Assembly (NCBI RefSeq): GCF_021502585.1
Contig: NZ_JAKFGM010000002.1
Location: 664,988-728,987 of the forward strand
Direction: 5' to 3'
Length of the DNA stretch: 64,000 nt
Origin: Sphingomonas cremea
GTDB taxonomy: Bacteria; Pseudomonadota; Alphaproteobacteria; Sphingomonadales; Sphingomonadaceae
The notes under the pieces were generated by a model. That model did not search any database and was not told where the DNA came from. It was given only the letters and a program-made list of their open reading frames with translations. This document shows positions 54,294 through 63,916 of this stretch, in pieces; position 1 is the first letter of the stretch, and each line of letters opens with the position of its first letter. A program made the position numbers and the translations under genes.

Positions 54294-54797
54294 CTACTTC
54301 TTGGCTTTGGCCGCGGGGGCCTTCTTCGCTGCCGCCTTAGCAGGTGCAGCATCCTTTGTCGACTTCGCGGCCTTGGCCGGAGCGGCTTTCGCCTCTGCCT
54401 TGGGTGCCGCGGCCTTCTTTTCAGCCTTGGGAGCGGCTTCCGACTTCGCGGGTGCAGCAGCCTCGGCCTTGGGCGCGGCGGCCTTCTTCTCGGCCTTTTT
54501 GCCGCCGATCGAGACGATCTTCAGGATCGTCAGCTGCTGGCGGTGGCCAGCCTTGCGGCGATAATTGTGGCGGCGGCGCTTCTTGAACACCGTGACCTTG
54601 TCGGCCTTCGCCTGGGCGATGATTTCCGCGGCAACGATAAGCCCGTCGGTCGACTTGAGATCCGAGCCTTCGCCCGCAAGGAGCACATCGGTGAGGTCGA
54701 CGCTGTCACCGGCATTGCCGGCCAGCTTCTCGACGACGATCTTGTCTCCGGGGGCAACGCGATACTGCTTGCCACCCGTGCGCACGATAGCGAACAT
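54294..54797 (-). CDS. rplU: 50S ribosomal protein L21 with Ala/Lys-rich C-terminal extension
   Basis: 167 residues against a usual length of about 103. The L21 core (1-100) is normal: [38 protein letters not shown]. From about residue 104 to the end is an Ala/Lys/Pro tail with repeats of AAAPKAE and APAK, basic and probably disordered. Similar tails occur on L21 in related alphaproteobacteria; the role is unknown, perhaps RNA contact. ATG at 54797. Confidence 0.96.
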   Translation of the reverse strand: MFAIVRTGGKQYRVAPGDKIVVEKLAGNAGDSVDLTDVLLAGEGSDLKSTDGLIVAAEIIAQAKADKVTVFKKRRRHNYRRKAGHRQQLTILKIVSIGGKKAEKKAAAPKAEAAAPAKSEAAPKAEKKAAAPKAEAKAAPAKAAKSTKDAAPAKAAAKKAPAAKAKK

Positions 54798-54923
54798 GGG
54801 CCTTATCACTTTCCGTCTTATTGACCGCGCAAGGTAACGCCGCGTGGCGTGGGCCCCGCGCGGGAAAGCGTGCCGCCTATGGGAGGGTAATGATTCTGTC
54901 AACCGTCGCGGGGCGGAAAAAGC

Positions 54924-55274
54924 CTAGTGACGGTGCTCCGGCTTCAGCTTGTAACGCTGGCCGTCGAAGCCCTCGAACAGTGTGCCGATGGCCGGATGAT
55001 CGATCGGCTCGCCCTCGTCATCGGCGACCAGGTTCTGCTGGCTGACATAGGCGACGTAGCTGGTCTCCGCATTTTCGGCCAGCAGATGGTAGAAAGGTTG
55101 ATCCTTGGCTGGGCGCATCGCCTCGGGAATTGCCTCATACCATTCGTCGCTATTGGCGAATTCAGGGTCGACGTCGAACACCACGCCGCGGAAATCGAGC
55201 AGCCGGTGGCGTACCATCTCGCCAATGCCATAACGCGCATGGGGAATTTTTTCGGAAGGAAACGCCGGAGACAT
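54924..55274 (-). CDS. hspQ: Heat shock protein HspQ
   Basis: A 116-residue protein of the HspQ/YccV hemimethylated-DNA-binding-like family. It has ARYGIGEMVRHRLLDFRGVVFDVDPEF, PFYHLLAE and YVSQQNLVAD with the C-terminal FKLRPEHRH-type sequence (YKLKPEHRH). Known as a Lon specificity factor in gammaproteobacteria. ATG at 55274 with AGGGATT upstream; an earlier in-frame ATG at 55292 is possible. Confidence 0.9.
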   Translation of the reverse strand: MSPAFPSEKIPHARYGIGEMVRHRLLDFRGVVFDVDPEFANSDEWYEAIPEAMRPAKDQPFYHLLAENAETSYVAYVSQQNLVADDEGEPIDHPAIGTLFEGFDGQRYKLKPEHRH

Positions 55275-55412
55275 AATCCCTATGTAATTCATGCGTGCCG
55301 CCAAGCAAGCCATTTGGCCCGCCAAACGGGCTTTGCAATGCTGCGGCACGCTGCTAGAGGCCGCCCCCGACCCATCCCGGCGACCCGCCGGCCCAGCGTC
55401 ATCCTGTCATGC

Positions 55413-55502
<90 letters not shown>

Positions 55503-55539
55503 CCGACAACTCATTGGAGGCCGGTCTAATCCCGGCTGC

Positions 55540-56205
55540 TCAACCGCCGAACAACAGCTTAATATGGTTTCGGAACAAGCGGGTCTGATTGCCCATCAGG
55601 CCTTCGTCCTTCAGCGCCTTCGACATGATGATCGCGCCTTCGACGATCGTCGTAAGGTGGTCGGCCAATGCGTCGGCATCGACATTTTCACGAGGGGAAT
55701 ATGTTTGAGCGATCTCGCCGAACCAGCGGTGAAAGCGTTCGCGCATCCTCAGCAGATATTCGACATTCATCCGCTTCAATTCCGGGTCGAACATTCGCTC
55801 CTGATAGGTGACGGTCGCAACCATGCAGCCCGGATGGATCGACCCCATGTCGTCCATCATTTGCGCATATAGGTTGAGGAAGATCAGCATGGCCTGGAGG
55901 GGGTCGTCGCTCAATGAGCGAGAGCGGCTTTCCAGCGTGTCGATGATTCTTTCGTCCTCCGTAAGGAAGCGCTCGAACAGTTCGCGAGCCAAGTCGTTCT
56001 TGTCACGGAAGTGGTAGAAAAAGCCGCTTTTGGTGATGCCTGCCGCTTCGACCAACTCCTCGATGGAGGTTGCCGCAAAGCCCTTTTCGACGATGGCGCC
56101 ATAAGCGACGTCGAGGATCCGTTCCCTGGTTCGCTCTCCCTTGCTCTGCGCACCGGATTCCAACTTTACCGAGGGTGCAGTTTTTTCGATCAGCTTGTCG
56201 ACCAT
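55540..56205 (-). CDS. TetR family transcriptional regulator
   Basis: 221 residues. N-terminal HTH SIEELVEAAGITKSGFFYHFRDKNDLARELFERF is strongly TetR-like; the C-terminal domain includes HPGCMVATVTYQERMFD, seen in regulators of lipid or xenobiotic genes. ATG at 56205. Divergent from the sterol-desaturase-family gene, with 146 bases between, so it probably represses it. Confidence 0.88.
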   Translation of the reverse strand: MVDKLIEKTAPSVKLESGAQSKGERTRERILDVAYGAIVEKGFAATSIEELVEAAGITKSGFFYHFRDKNDLARELFERFLTEDERIIDTLESRSRSLSDDPLQAMLIFLNLYAQMMDDMGSIHPGCMVATVTYQERMFDPELKRMNVEYLLRMRERFHRWFGEIAQTYSPRENVDADALADHLTTIVEGAIIMSKALKDEGLMGNQTRLFRNHIKLLFGG

Positions 56206-56351
56206 CGTTCATCCGCCGCACTTGCCGCTTTAGCCAAGCTACACAAATCCCACACGAATTCACAGACGCAACATAACTGACCGCGTGCTCGGTAGAGCTG
56301 CAATGAAGCCGGCGGCTATCAGCGCCCCCGATCAAAATTTCGGGGAAAGTT

Positions 56352-57074
56352 ATGATTGGCACCTATCACTATATCGCGCTTGCCCTGTTCTCGGGCTTTG
56401 TGTTGCTGGAACTAGTGTCCAGCGGCCGGTTGTTCCCGAAGATTTCGGGGTGGCGCGTGAAAGGCATCGCCTTCACCCTTCTCTACTTCGCGGTAGGTAC
56501 CTATGCGCCGCTGATGTGGGACGGCTGGCTTGGCGAGCATCGGATCCTGGCCGGCGATAGATTGCCCCTTTGGGTCCAGGCCGTTGGAGGCTTCCTGCTT
56601 CTCGAGCTCGGGGTCTATTGCTGGCACCGGACGATGCATAATGTGCCGCCGCTCTGGCGCTGGTTCCATCAGATGCACCATAGCGCCGAACGCGTGGATA
56701 TATGGGGGGCATTCTACTTCCATCCGTTCGACATGCTGGGTTGGACGCTGCTTGGCAGCCTTGCCTTAGTCCTCGGCTTCGGGGTCAGCGCGGAAGCGGC
56801 GATCGTCATCAACCTTTTCGCTACCTTCTGCTCAATGTTCCAGCATGCGAACATCAGGACGCCGCATTGGCTGGGCTATCTGATAACGCGGCCGGAAAGC
56901 CACTCCGCGCATCATGAGAGGGGCGTTCACGCTCGCAACTATGGCGACGTGCCCTGGTTCGACATGATGTTCGGCACGTTCCACAATCCGAAGAAATTCA
57001 ACGGAGAGGTCGGATTCTACGAAGGCGGGTCGAGGAAGGTTGGCGCAATGCTGATCGGCAGGCAGATCGCGTGA
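56352..57074 (+). CDS. Sterol desaturase/fatty-acid hydroxylase family protein
   Basis: A 240-residue membrane diiron enzyme. His motifs are complete: WHRTMH, HQMHHSAE, HPFD, and SHSAHHERGVHARNYG. Four or so membrane segments. The family hydroxylates lipids such as fatty acids, sphingoid bases and carotenoids; the substrate is not determined. Shine-Dalgarno GGGGAAAG. Under probable control of the divergent TetR. Confidence 0.87.
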   Translation: MIGTYHYIALALFSGFVLLELVSSGRLFPKISGWRVKGIAFTLLYFAVGTYAPLMWDGWLGEHRILAGDRLPLWVQAVGGFLLLELGVYCWHRTMHNVPPLWRWFHQMHHSAERVDIWGAFYFHPFDMLGWTLLGSLALVLGFGVSAEAAIVINLFATFCSMFQHANIRTPHWLGYLITRPESHSAHHERGVHARNYGDVPWFDMMFGTFHNPKKFNGEVGFYEGGSRKVGAMLIGRQIA

Positions 57075-57104
57075 CCCGGCCCGGTCCCAACGATTGGTGA
57101 CCGA

Positions 57105-59033
57105 CTAGGCGTGGCAGGCGAACGGGATTGGAGCCGGAGGCGGGCGAGTAACTCCGTCCGCCTTCAGCCGCGCCTGTAGCAAGGGGTAAGGCCTGGCGTC
57201 GAAGGTCGGATAGACAAGATATTGCATCAACGTCGTCAATCGCTCCGGGCGATCCAATGGCTTCAACACTTCGACGGCGCGCTTCGTATCGCCCAGTAGC
57301 TGGGTGCTTTGCCATGCGTTCGAAAGCGATGCATCCGGCAGCCGAGCCATTCGCGCGGCAATTTCCCGGGCGCCGCTCCCGCCGTCCGCGCATGCCTGCC
57401 TCAACTCCGCCAGCAACTTATTCTCTTCGGGCAGCGAGCTGGCCCTGATCTGCATGAGGATATCCCGAGCTTCGTCCCGCCGGCCGCCCCAAAGGAAGGC
57501 ACGGTGCGCCTGATACTGGATCAATGCCTCTCCAGGGCTGCGGGCCAACTGCTCCCGAGAACGACGAACGGCATTCGGAATGTCCAGGGATAGGACCGAA
57601 GCCGTGATCGCACGTGACTTCGGCGAACCGCTTTCCATGGAAAGTGTGTGGATACGCTCTGCCGCCTTCGCCATCAGCTGCCGGTTTTCGGCATAGCCCG
57701 TAAGGTCGACGAGATCTTCCCACGCATCGAGATCGCGGGGCCGCTCGTCCAGATATCGCAGCATAAGCTGGAGCGCCTCCCGAAACCGGAGGTCCATCAG
57801 CGCTCTCGCCGACCGATATTTGAAATTATCGGGACGGCCCTGACTCGATGCGATGGCAGCGTCGACCCTCGTCAGATACTCCTGTAGCCGCTGCTCGTCG
57901 CTGCCGCGCTTCTCGGTGAGGGAGGAACCTACGCGGGTGGTGTTGCCGAACCATGCCTGGGCCGCTTCCCATTGCGCGGCGGCGAAAGCCGGGTCGATCG
58001 TTCGCGCTCGTTCATAGGCTTCGTAGGCGAGCCTGGTGTCCGTATCAGCCCCAGTAACCAGCCCTCGCCGTTCATATGCTAGTCCCTTGAGATACTCGTC
58101 ATATGCCTCGACCGAGCGGGTTCCGAGAATGACCATCGCTTGCAGTCGCTGGGGACTCATTATGGTGTTTAGGGACTGGGCGATGGCGACGGCGATATTC
58201 TCCTGGATCGAAACGACGTCGTTCGCCGGGCGATCGTAATTTTGTGACCAAAGATGGAATCCGTCCGATGTGCGGATCAGCTGCGCAGTGACCCGGACGC
58301 GGTCGCCGTCCCGGCGAACCGATCCTTCGAGTATGTGCGCCACATTCAGCCTGCGACCGATTTCCCGAACGTCGCCTGGCTTGATCGACATTGTCGAAGT
58401 TCGCGCCGCGACATGCAGGTCGGGCGTTCGGGCAAGGCTGTTCAGAATCTCTTCCGTAAGGCCGGCGGCGAACCATTGCTGGTCATTCTTCGGAGAGAGA
58501 TCCTCAAATGGGAGCACCGCAATCGATTTGGGATGAGCGGCCACCGTGGCGACCGCCGTCTCTCGGCCGGGAGCCTGCAGTCGAGTCATTATGACGGAGA
58601 TGGTGAGGACTACTAACAAGATAGCCGCCAGCCCCGCCCAAAGGCGCCTGTCCCGAATGGAAAGCGGCGGCCAGCGAATTGTTCGCCCTATAGGGGCATT
58701 TGGCGGTTCGTCGCTGGCCTCGACTTCGCGCAGGAACCGATAGCCGCGTCCATATACGGTCTGGATCAGCTTCGGCTGGCGGGCATCGTCGCCGATCGCC
58801 TGGCGGGCCTCTTTGACTGCCGTCGTCAAGACCGATTCGGACACCGCGAGCCCGGTCCACACCGTGTCGAACAGCTCGGACTTGGTAACCAGGGTGCGCG
58901 GACGTTCCATCAGCGCCCGGAGAAGGGCAAACGCCTTTCCGCCAAGCCGGATGTGGCGACCGTCGCGCCACAGTCGCTCATCTTGCCGGTCGAGCCAAAG
59001 CGACCCTGCAATGAGGTACCTTCGCCGTTCCAT
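57105..59033 (-). CDS. CadC/ToxR-like membrane regulator with TolB-like and TPR domains
   Basis: 642 residues. A winged helix (about 1-105: HIRLGGKAFALLRALMERP, SVLTTAVKEARQAIGD, VYGRGYRFL) is followed by one membrane segment (about 131-152), then a periplasmic TolB-like domain (SIAVLPFEDLSPKNDQQWFAAGLTEEILNSL) and TPR-like helices to the end. It is a one-component membrane-bound transcription factor, the input being periplasmic. Divergent from the diiron-OsmC-methyltransferase set, which it may control across the 258-base gap. Confidence 0.88.
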   Translation of the reverse strand: MERRRYLIAGSLWLDRQDERLWRDGRHIRLGGKAFALLRALMERPRTLVTKSELFDTVWTGLAVSESVLTTAVKEARQAIGDDARQPKLIQTVYGRGYRFLREVEASDEPPNAPIGRTIRWPPLSIRDRRLWAGLAAILLVVLTISVIMTRLQAPGRETAVATVAAHPKSIAVLPFEDLSPKNDQQWFAAGLTEEILNSLARTPDLHVAARTSTMSIKPGDVREIGRRLNVAHILEGSVRRDGDRVRVTAQLIRTSDGFHLWSQNYDRPANDVVSIQENIAVAIAQSLNTIMSPQRLQAMVILGTRSVEAYDEYLKGLAYERRGLVTGADTDTRLAYEAYERARTIDPAFAAAQWEAAQAWFGNTTRVGSSLTEKRGSDEQRLQEYLTRVDAAIASSQGRPDNFKYRSARALMDLRFREALQLMLRYLDERPRDLDAWEDLVDLTGYAENRQLMAKAAERIHTLSMESGSPKSRAITASVLSLDIPNAVRRSREQLARSPGEALIQYQAHRAFLWGGRRDEARDILMQIRASSLPEENKLLAELRQACADGGSGAREIAARMARLPDASLSNAWQSTQLLGDTKRAVEVLKPLDRPERLTTLMQYLVYPTFDARPYPLLQARLKADGVTRPPPAPIPFACHA

Positions 59034-59291
59034 TCTGCCTGGCCGAGCTCCGTCTGAATCGGCCCCCGAGCGCCACCTTCGCCCGCCTCCTCAGAATTGC
59101 CTCAGAATAAATCATTCCGATGTCGCGCGCCAGATGTGCAGCTAAAATACTGAAAATAAATGTTTTTCACATTCAGAATTTCTTCCCAGCAAGCTCAATC
59201 ACGAATCAGATGTTTCCATGAGCTCTGCAGGACTTTGGGTCCGCCGTTCGCCCAAAGAGCCGCCTCAAGCCAACCAAGCTGGAGATCAAAC

Positions 59292-60203
59292 TTGTTTCAG
59301 AAATTCAATTTCAAGGACGTGCTGGAGGGATCGACCCGTGGTGCCTGGCAAATTGAGGACGTCTTGCCGGAAGGAGCCCGATTGGACTTCGGCCGCAATT
59401 TCCTGCCGGAGAATCTTGCACGTACGGATGCGGCGCCGGGGCTGAGCCCCGAGCAGCGCAGGGTCCTCAACCATATCCGAAGCCACGAATATCTGACATT
59501 GTTCGGGGTGGTCGAGGAGTTCATCCTGCCGTTCGTTCTCGATCATGCCCGGCCGCAACTCAACGGCGACGACGATCGCATTCGCGCGCTTCTGAATTTC
59601 GCCGGCGAAGAGGCCAAGCACATCCACCTGTTCAAGCTGTTCCACCAGCGTTTTACGGACGCGTTTGGTACCGACTGCGAGGTGATTGGCCCGCCGGAGG
59701 CGATCGCGGGGGAAATCCTTCGCCACGATCCGCTCGCGGTGGCGCTGCTGATCCTGCACATCGAATGGATGACGCAGCGACACTATCTGGAAAGTGTCCG
59801 CGACGACCGGGACCTCGATCCGCTCTTCAAGAGCTTGTTGAAGCATCATTGGATCGAGGAAGCGCAGCACGCGAAACTCGATACGCTGATGGTCGAGGCG
59901 CTGGTCGAGGGCCGGGACGAGGCCGGCATCCAGAAGGCGATCGACGAATATCTCGAAATGGGCGGGTTCCTCGACAATGGGTTCAAGACCCAGGCGGAGA
60001 TGAACATCGCTGCCCTCGAGAAGGCGACCGGCGCCGCAATCGCCGACAAGGTCCGTGGTTCGCTCATCGACCAGCAACATCAGGCGCTGCGCTGGACCTA
60101 CATCGGCAGCGGCATGACCCATCCCAACTTTGTGGCGACTCTTACCGCCATGTCCCCGGCCGCACGCGACCGCATTGCCGAAGTCGCACCGGTCTTCTGC
60201 TGA
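59292..60203 (+). CDS. Ferritin-like diiron protein (AurF-like family)
   Basis: About 303 residues. Two pairs of diiron-type motifs are visible: EEFILPF with FAGEEAKHIHLFK, and HIEWMTQRHYLES with HHWIEEAQHAKLD. This resembles the AurF/p-aminobenzoate-oxygenase-like or related diiron families. The reaction is unknown. TTG start at 59292 is chosen because CTGGAG precedes it and family-like sequence begins there; an upstream frame from 59160 is open but has no matching sequence. OsmC gene follows after 23 bases. Confidence 0.72.
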   Translation: MFQKFNFKDVLEGSTRGAWQIEDVLPEGARLDFGRNFLPENLARTDAAPGLSPEQRRVLNHIRSHEYLTLFGVVEEFILPFVLDHARPQLNGDDDRIRALLNFAGEEAKHIHLFKLFHQRFTDAFGTDCEVIGPPEAIAGEILRHDPLAVALLILHIEWMTQRHYLESVRDDRDLDPLFKSLLKHHWIEEAQHAKLDTLMVEALVEGRDEAGIQKAIDEYLEMGGFLDNGFKTQAEMNIAALEKATGAAIADKVRGSLIDQQHQALRWTYIGSGMTHPNFVATLTAMSPAARDRIAEVAPVFC

Positions 60204-60226
60204 ACACCATCGGAAGGAAATTGAAC

Positions 60227-60787
60227 ATGCTTGATATCACCACCACCCGGGTCAACGGGATAGACCTGCAGGCGCTCGACGAGACGGTCGACGCGATCAA
60301 CAAGGATGCCGGCTGCGCCAATGTGCAGTTCCGGGTGAAGACCGACTGGCTAGGCCAGACTCGGTCGGAATCCACGGTCAAAGGCTATCGCATCGGCGGC
60401 CAGGAAGTTGAGCGCAGCTTCAAAATCTCCGCCGACGAGCCGCACGAACTGCTCGGAAGGAATGAAGCGCCGAATCCGCAGGAGCTGCTGATGAGCGCCG
60501 TCAATGCCTGCATGATGGTCGGCTATGTTGCCCAGTCATCGATCCGCGGCATCAACCTGGAAAGCTGCACGATCGAGACCGAGGGCGAGCTGGACCTTCG
60601 CGGGTTCCTGGGCCTCGATGCGACGGTTCCCAACGGCTATCGGCGGATCGATTATACTGTGACCCTGAAAGGCGACGGCACGCCTGAGCAGTATGAGGAG
60701 ATCCACAAGGCCGTGCAGGCGACCTCTCCGAATTATTTCAACATGGCCCAGCCGATCGAGATGCGCGGCAACCTGCGCATCGGGTAA
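60227..60787 (+). CDS. OsmC family protein
   Basis: 186 residues with the OsmC/Ohr fold pattern: EAPNPQELLMSAVNACMMVGYVAQSSIRGINLESCTIE, and a C-terminal IHKAVQATSPNYFNMAQPIEMRG. The Cys in VNACMM and the Cys in LESCTI are candidates for the redox pair that reduces organic hydroperoxides, but spacing is atypical, so peroxidase activity is uncertain. AAGGAAA Shine-Dalgarno. Between the diiron and methyltransferase genes; hairpin after the stop. Confidence 0.8.
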   Translation: MLDITTTRVNGIDLQALDETVDAINKDAGCANVQFRVKTDWLGQTRSESTVKGYRIGGQEVERSFKISADEPHELLGRNEAPNPQELLMSAVNACMMVGYVAQSSIRGINLESCTIETEGELDLRGFLGLDATVPNGYRRIDYTVTLKGDGTPEQYEEIHKAVQATSPNYFNMAQPIEMRGNLRIG

Positions 60788-60795
60788 GGGCGAAG

Positions 60796-60821
60796 GAGGG
60801 GACGGTCTCGGCCGTCCCCTC
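60796..60821 (+). terminator. Hairpin after the osmC-like gene
   Basis: Perfect 10-base stem GAGGGGACGG/CCGTCCCCTC with a 6-base loop, 8 bases after the stop. No T-tract; it may attenuate rather than end transcription into the methyltransferase gene. Confidence 0.6.
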
Positions 60822-60937
60822 AAACCTTCGGATCAGCGGCGCCCGGCCGATGCTGCACGCAAGCTCAATTCCAAGTATGAGGTTCGTCCCTGTTGCCTTC
60901 GCGGCGGGGCGAATCCGTCACAAGTAGGATCCAACCA

Positions 60938-61750
60938 ATGAACGCGAACAAGGCATTATGGGAGAAAGGCGATTTTACGCGGATCGCCGAGACGATGCGC
61001 CAAAGCGGCGAGGAGCTGATCGATGCGCTTAGCATCTGTCAGGGAATGGATGTGCTCGATCTCGGCTGTGGCGACGGAACGACTGCCGTTCCAGCAGCCC
61101 AGCTCGGCGCCAATGTGCTGGGCATCGACATTGCAGCCAATCTTGTCGCGGCGGGCAATGGGCGCGCGGCGGCGGCCGGCCTAACCAATCTTCGCTTCCA
61201 CGAAGGCGATGCCTCCAACCTGGCGGGCATAGCCGACGAGAGCTTCGACCTGGTCGTCAGCATCTTCGGCGCCATGTTCGCGCCTCGCCCGTTCGATGTC
61301 GCTCGGGAGATGGTGCGGGTGACCCGTCCTGGCGGTCGCATCGTCATGGGCAACTGGATTCCGGGTGACCCGACCCTGGTGGCCCAGGTGCTGAAGATCA
61401 GCGCCGCCTACACGCCACCGCCGCCCGAAGGTTTCATCAGCCCGGTGACCTGGGGCGTTGAGGATGTTGTTCGGGAGCGGTTCACCGCGGCCGGCGTTCG
61501 GCCGGAGGACATTAGCTGCGAACGCGCGACTTATGTCTTTCGCCATAACGGCCCGCCATCCGAATTCCTGGCCGCCTTCCGGACTTACTATGGTCCCACC
61601 ATGAATGCCTTTGAAGCGGCCGCGAAGGAGGGGCGTGACGGCCAACTATGGGAGGATCTGACCGCCTTGTTCGAGGCGCAAAACCAGGGCGGCGCGGACA
61701 CGACGGCGATACCGGCCACTTACCTCAAGGTCGTGGTCAACAGGCGCTAG
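60938..61750 (+). CDS. SAM-dependent class I methyltransferase
   Basis: 270 residues. SAM-binding motif I VLDLGCGDGTTAVPAA near residue 45, acidic motif II GIDIAANLV, GDASNLA and the post-motif VRVTRPGGRIVMGNW. Resembles UbiE/small-molecule methyltransferases; the acceptor is unknown. ATG at 60938 with AGGA about 10 bases upstream. It may belong with the diiron and OsmC genes, though a hairpin intervenes. Confidence 0.88.
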   Translation: MNANKALWEKGDFTRIAETMRQSGEELIDALSICQGMDVLDLGCGDGTTAVPAAQLGANVLGIDIAANLVAAGNGRAAAAGLTNLRFHEGDASNLAGIADESFDLVVSIFGAMFAPRPFDVAREMVRVTRPGGRIVMGNWIPGDPTLVAQVLKISAAYTPPPPEGFISPVTWGVEDVVRERFTAAGVRPEDISCERATYVFRHNGPPSEFLAAFRTYYGPTMNAFEAAAKEGRDGQLWEDLTALFEAQNQGGADTTAIPATYLKVVVNRR

Positions 61751-61780
61751 CCAAAAGGCGGATTCGGCATTTACCGAAGT

Positions 61781-61813
61781 CTGGTGTCCGCCTGGTTGGA
61801 AAGCGGACACCAG
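61781..61813 (+). repeat. Divergent palindrome related to the repeat family
   Basis: Perfect 11-base arms CTGGTGTCCGC/GCGGACACCAG around CTGGTTGGAAA. The TGTCCGC...GGAAAGCGGACA parts match the repeat family, while the flanking CTGG/CCAG is new. It lies between convergent genes and could act as a terminator. Confidence 0.6.
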
Positions 61814-61831
61814 GCTAGTGCCGAAGGATCG

Positions 61832-62626
61832 CTAGCGAATTTCGCCGCGAATGCTGTTCCTGAGTTGCTTGAGATAGACCCGACCGGCAGGCAGTCGGCG
61901 GCCATTCTTAAGGACGATCTCGGTCTGTCCAATGGATCGCGACATCAGCTTTGCTATGGCGCTTCGCCTGACGAGCCACTGCCGATGGACCCGGACGAAC
62001 AGGCCCGGCTCGACCCTTTGGGAGAACTGGCGGATCGACCCGCGCATCAAATGAGAACCCGAGGAAGTGTGGATCGCGACATATTCATCCGCGCTGCCGA
62101 CGCAGTCGATCGCATCAACTGGCACCCGGATGAGGCCGCCAGTTCCCCGCAGCCAGAACTCCGTTTCAAAGGCCGGCAAGGCGGAGGAATTGGTCGCGTT
62201 TCTTAGTTCCCGCAGGACCTGTTGAAGCTCCTCAACCCTTTGTTCTGCGTCTTTCGCCTGAAGTTGCTGGCGAACTCTCTCCAAAGCCAGCGCCAAGCGA
62301 TCACGCTCGACCGGTTTCAGCAGATAATCGACGACCGCCTTGTCGAACGCTCGCGGAGCAAACTGATCAAATGCGGTAACGAAGATGACCAGTGGCGGGT
62401 TGGCCCGGTCGGCAATGGCCTCAACCACTTCAAAGCCATTGCCGTCGCGCATTTTGATGTCGAGCAGAACGACATCCGGGTTGAGCTCGCTGATCTTGGC
62501 ATGCGCCTCCGCACAACTGTTGGCCTCGCCGACATGCTCTGCTTCCGATATGGTCTGAAGCAGCAGCCTCAGCCGCCTTAATGCGAGAGACTCATCGTCG
62601 ACCGTCATGACGCGGAGCGGGGTCAT
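61832..62626 (-). CDS. LytTR-type response regulator
   Basis: 264 residues. Receiver domain 1-120 with VDDE, phospho-Asp in VVLLDIKMRDGNG and Lys in YLLKPVERD; a short coiled linker; LytTR DNA-binding domain about 165-264 (DAIDCVGSADEYVAIHTSSG, FVRVHRQWLVRRSAI). ATG overlaps the kinase stop (ATGA), forming a classic LytS/LytR-like pair. Target genes are unknown; the LytTR consensus was not searched. Confidence 0.92.
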   Translation of the reverse strand: MTPLRVMTVDDESLALRRLRLLLQTISEAEHVGEANSCAEAHAKISELNPDVVLLDIKMRDGNGFEVVEAIADRANPPLVIFVTAFDQFAPRAFDKAVVDYLLKPVERDRLALALERVRQQLQAKDAEQRVEELQQVLRELRNATNSSALPAFETEFWLRGTGGLIRVPVDAIDCVGSADEYVAIHTSSGSHLMRGSIRQFSQRVEPGLFVRVHRQWLVRRSAIAKLMSRSIGQTEIVLKNGRRLPAGRVYLKQLRNSIRGEIR

Positions 62627-63741
62627 GCGCTCTCCAGCGGAAGGGACAGGCGAACCCGGAATTGACCCTTGTCGTCGCGGTCCGCAACGAGGTCGGTCGC
62701 CTCATCACCATATAGCAGCGCCAATCGCTGACGAATATTTGCAAGGCCGATGCCGCCGCCCGCAGAATTTTGCTTTGCTCCTTTGCCGCTATCCACCACC
62801 TCAAGCGTCAATTGTTGGCCGGCCGCGGTTGCGCCGATCGCAATGGTAGCCGGCGGCGGCGCTCCCGAGACCCCATATTTCACCGCATTTTCGACGATCG
62901 GCTGAAGGATCAGGGCCGGAACGAGTGCGCTCTTCAATTCCTCGCTTACATCGACCTTCACGGCGAGGTCGGGATAGCGCAGCTGTTCAATATCAAGGTA
63001 GGAGCGCTGCAGTTCGACCTCGAGCTCAAGCGGTATCTTTCCCATCGGGTCGGCGCTGAGGCCGAGACGAAGGAATCGAGCCAGCTTGACCACCATTTCC
63101 TCGGCCTTGTCGGTATTTTTGTCGAGGATCAGCGCCGATACAGAGTTCAGGCTGTTGAACAGGAAATGCGGATTAATCTGACTGTGAAGGGCGCGCAGCT
63201 GGGCGACATGCGCCTGTTCCCTAAGCTGTGCCGACCGGCGCTGCTCGTCCTGGACGTCGAAGCTGTACATCAGCGCCAGATAGAGGCCCGCCCAGGCGAG
63301 GAAGAACCAGGTCCAGAACGCGATGGTCCGGACGGCATCGCTCCAGTTGAAGTTCTTGAGGTCGAGGCTGGGATCGACTGCGGCGACGGTAAAGAAGGCA
63401 ATCCAGGCATAAATTTCCGCCGCGACCGGAGTGACGCAAGCTAGTGCGATCAGCCTGCGCTTGGTGGTCGACAGCCGCGGGTGCCTGAGCAGCAGGTGGA
63501 TCAGGTAACAAAAACCGAAGCCGATCAGCGTCGTAACAATGCGCATCGCGGCAATTGCCGGAAGATGCGGGTTGCCGCTGAGTGCAGTGCCCAAGGTCAG
63601 CAGGAAATAGCCCGAACCCCAGACCGCAAGCGTCAGCCAAAGCGCCGCGCGAGTACGTGCGCGTAGCGGCTGCTCGGGATCAAGTACCGCGAGTTCCGGG
63701 ACGTGAATATCCCCTATCGATTGCAACAGGTTGGTGGCCAC
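62623..63741 (-). CDS. LytS/YehU-type sensor histidine kinase
   Basis: 372 residues. Four membrane segments (about 33-52, 63-85, 97-118, 137-160), then the His_kinase family signature LHSQINPHFLFNSLNSVSALI with the phospho-His, and HATPase motifs LQPIVENAVKYG and GGGIGLANIRQRL. No separate sensor domain, so input is probably through the membrane segments. Start is GTG at 63741. Coupled to the LytTR regulator downstream. Confidence 0.9.
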   Translation of the reverse strand: MATNLLQSIGDIHVPELAVLDPEQPLRARTRAALWLTLAVWGSGYFLLTLGTALSGNPHLPAIAAMRIVTTLIGFGFCYLIHLLLRHPRLSTTKRRLIALACVTPVAAEIYAWIAFFTVAAVDPSLDLKNFNWSDAVRTIAFWTWFFLAWAGLYLALMYSFDVQDEQRRSAQLREQAHVAQLRALHSQINPHFLFNSLNSVSALILDKNTDKAEEMVVKLARFLRLGLSADPMGKIPLELEVELQRSYLDIEQLRYPDLAVKVDVSEELKSALVPALILQPIVENAVKYGVSGAPPPATIAIGATAAGQQLTLEVVDSGKGAKQNSAGGGIGLANIRQRLALLYGDEATDLVADRDDKGQFRVRLSLPLESA

Positions 63742-63916
63742 GGGGCAAAGATGAGGGCCTTGGCGGGCTTTGTCGACTGTCGTTCAGGCTCAATTTTATG
63801 ACATTCATCCTCAAAAGTGGACGCCCGACTGCAAAAATCGCCCCTTCGATGGCAAGCATCTTCAACTGTGCTCGACCCCTAACCGAGAGTGACACTTCGA
63901 AAGGGGATGCACTTTT
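63742..63916. promoter_or_regulatory. Divergent promoter region at window end
   Basis: 175 bases between the kinase gene and the exported-protein gene; should contain both promoters. No clear operator seen. Confidence 0.3.
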
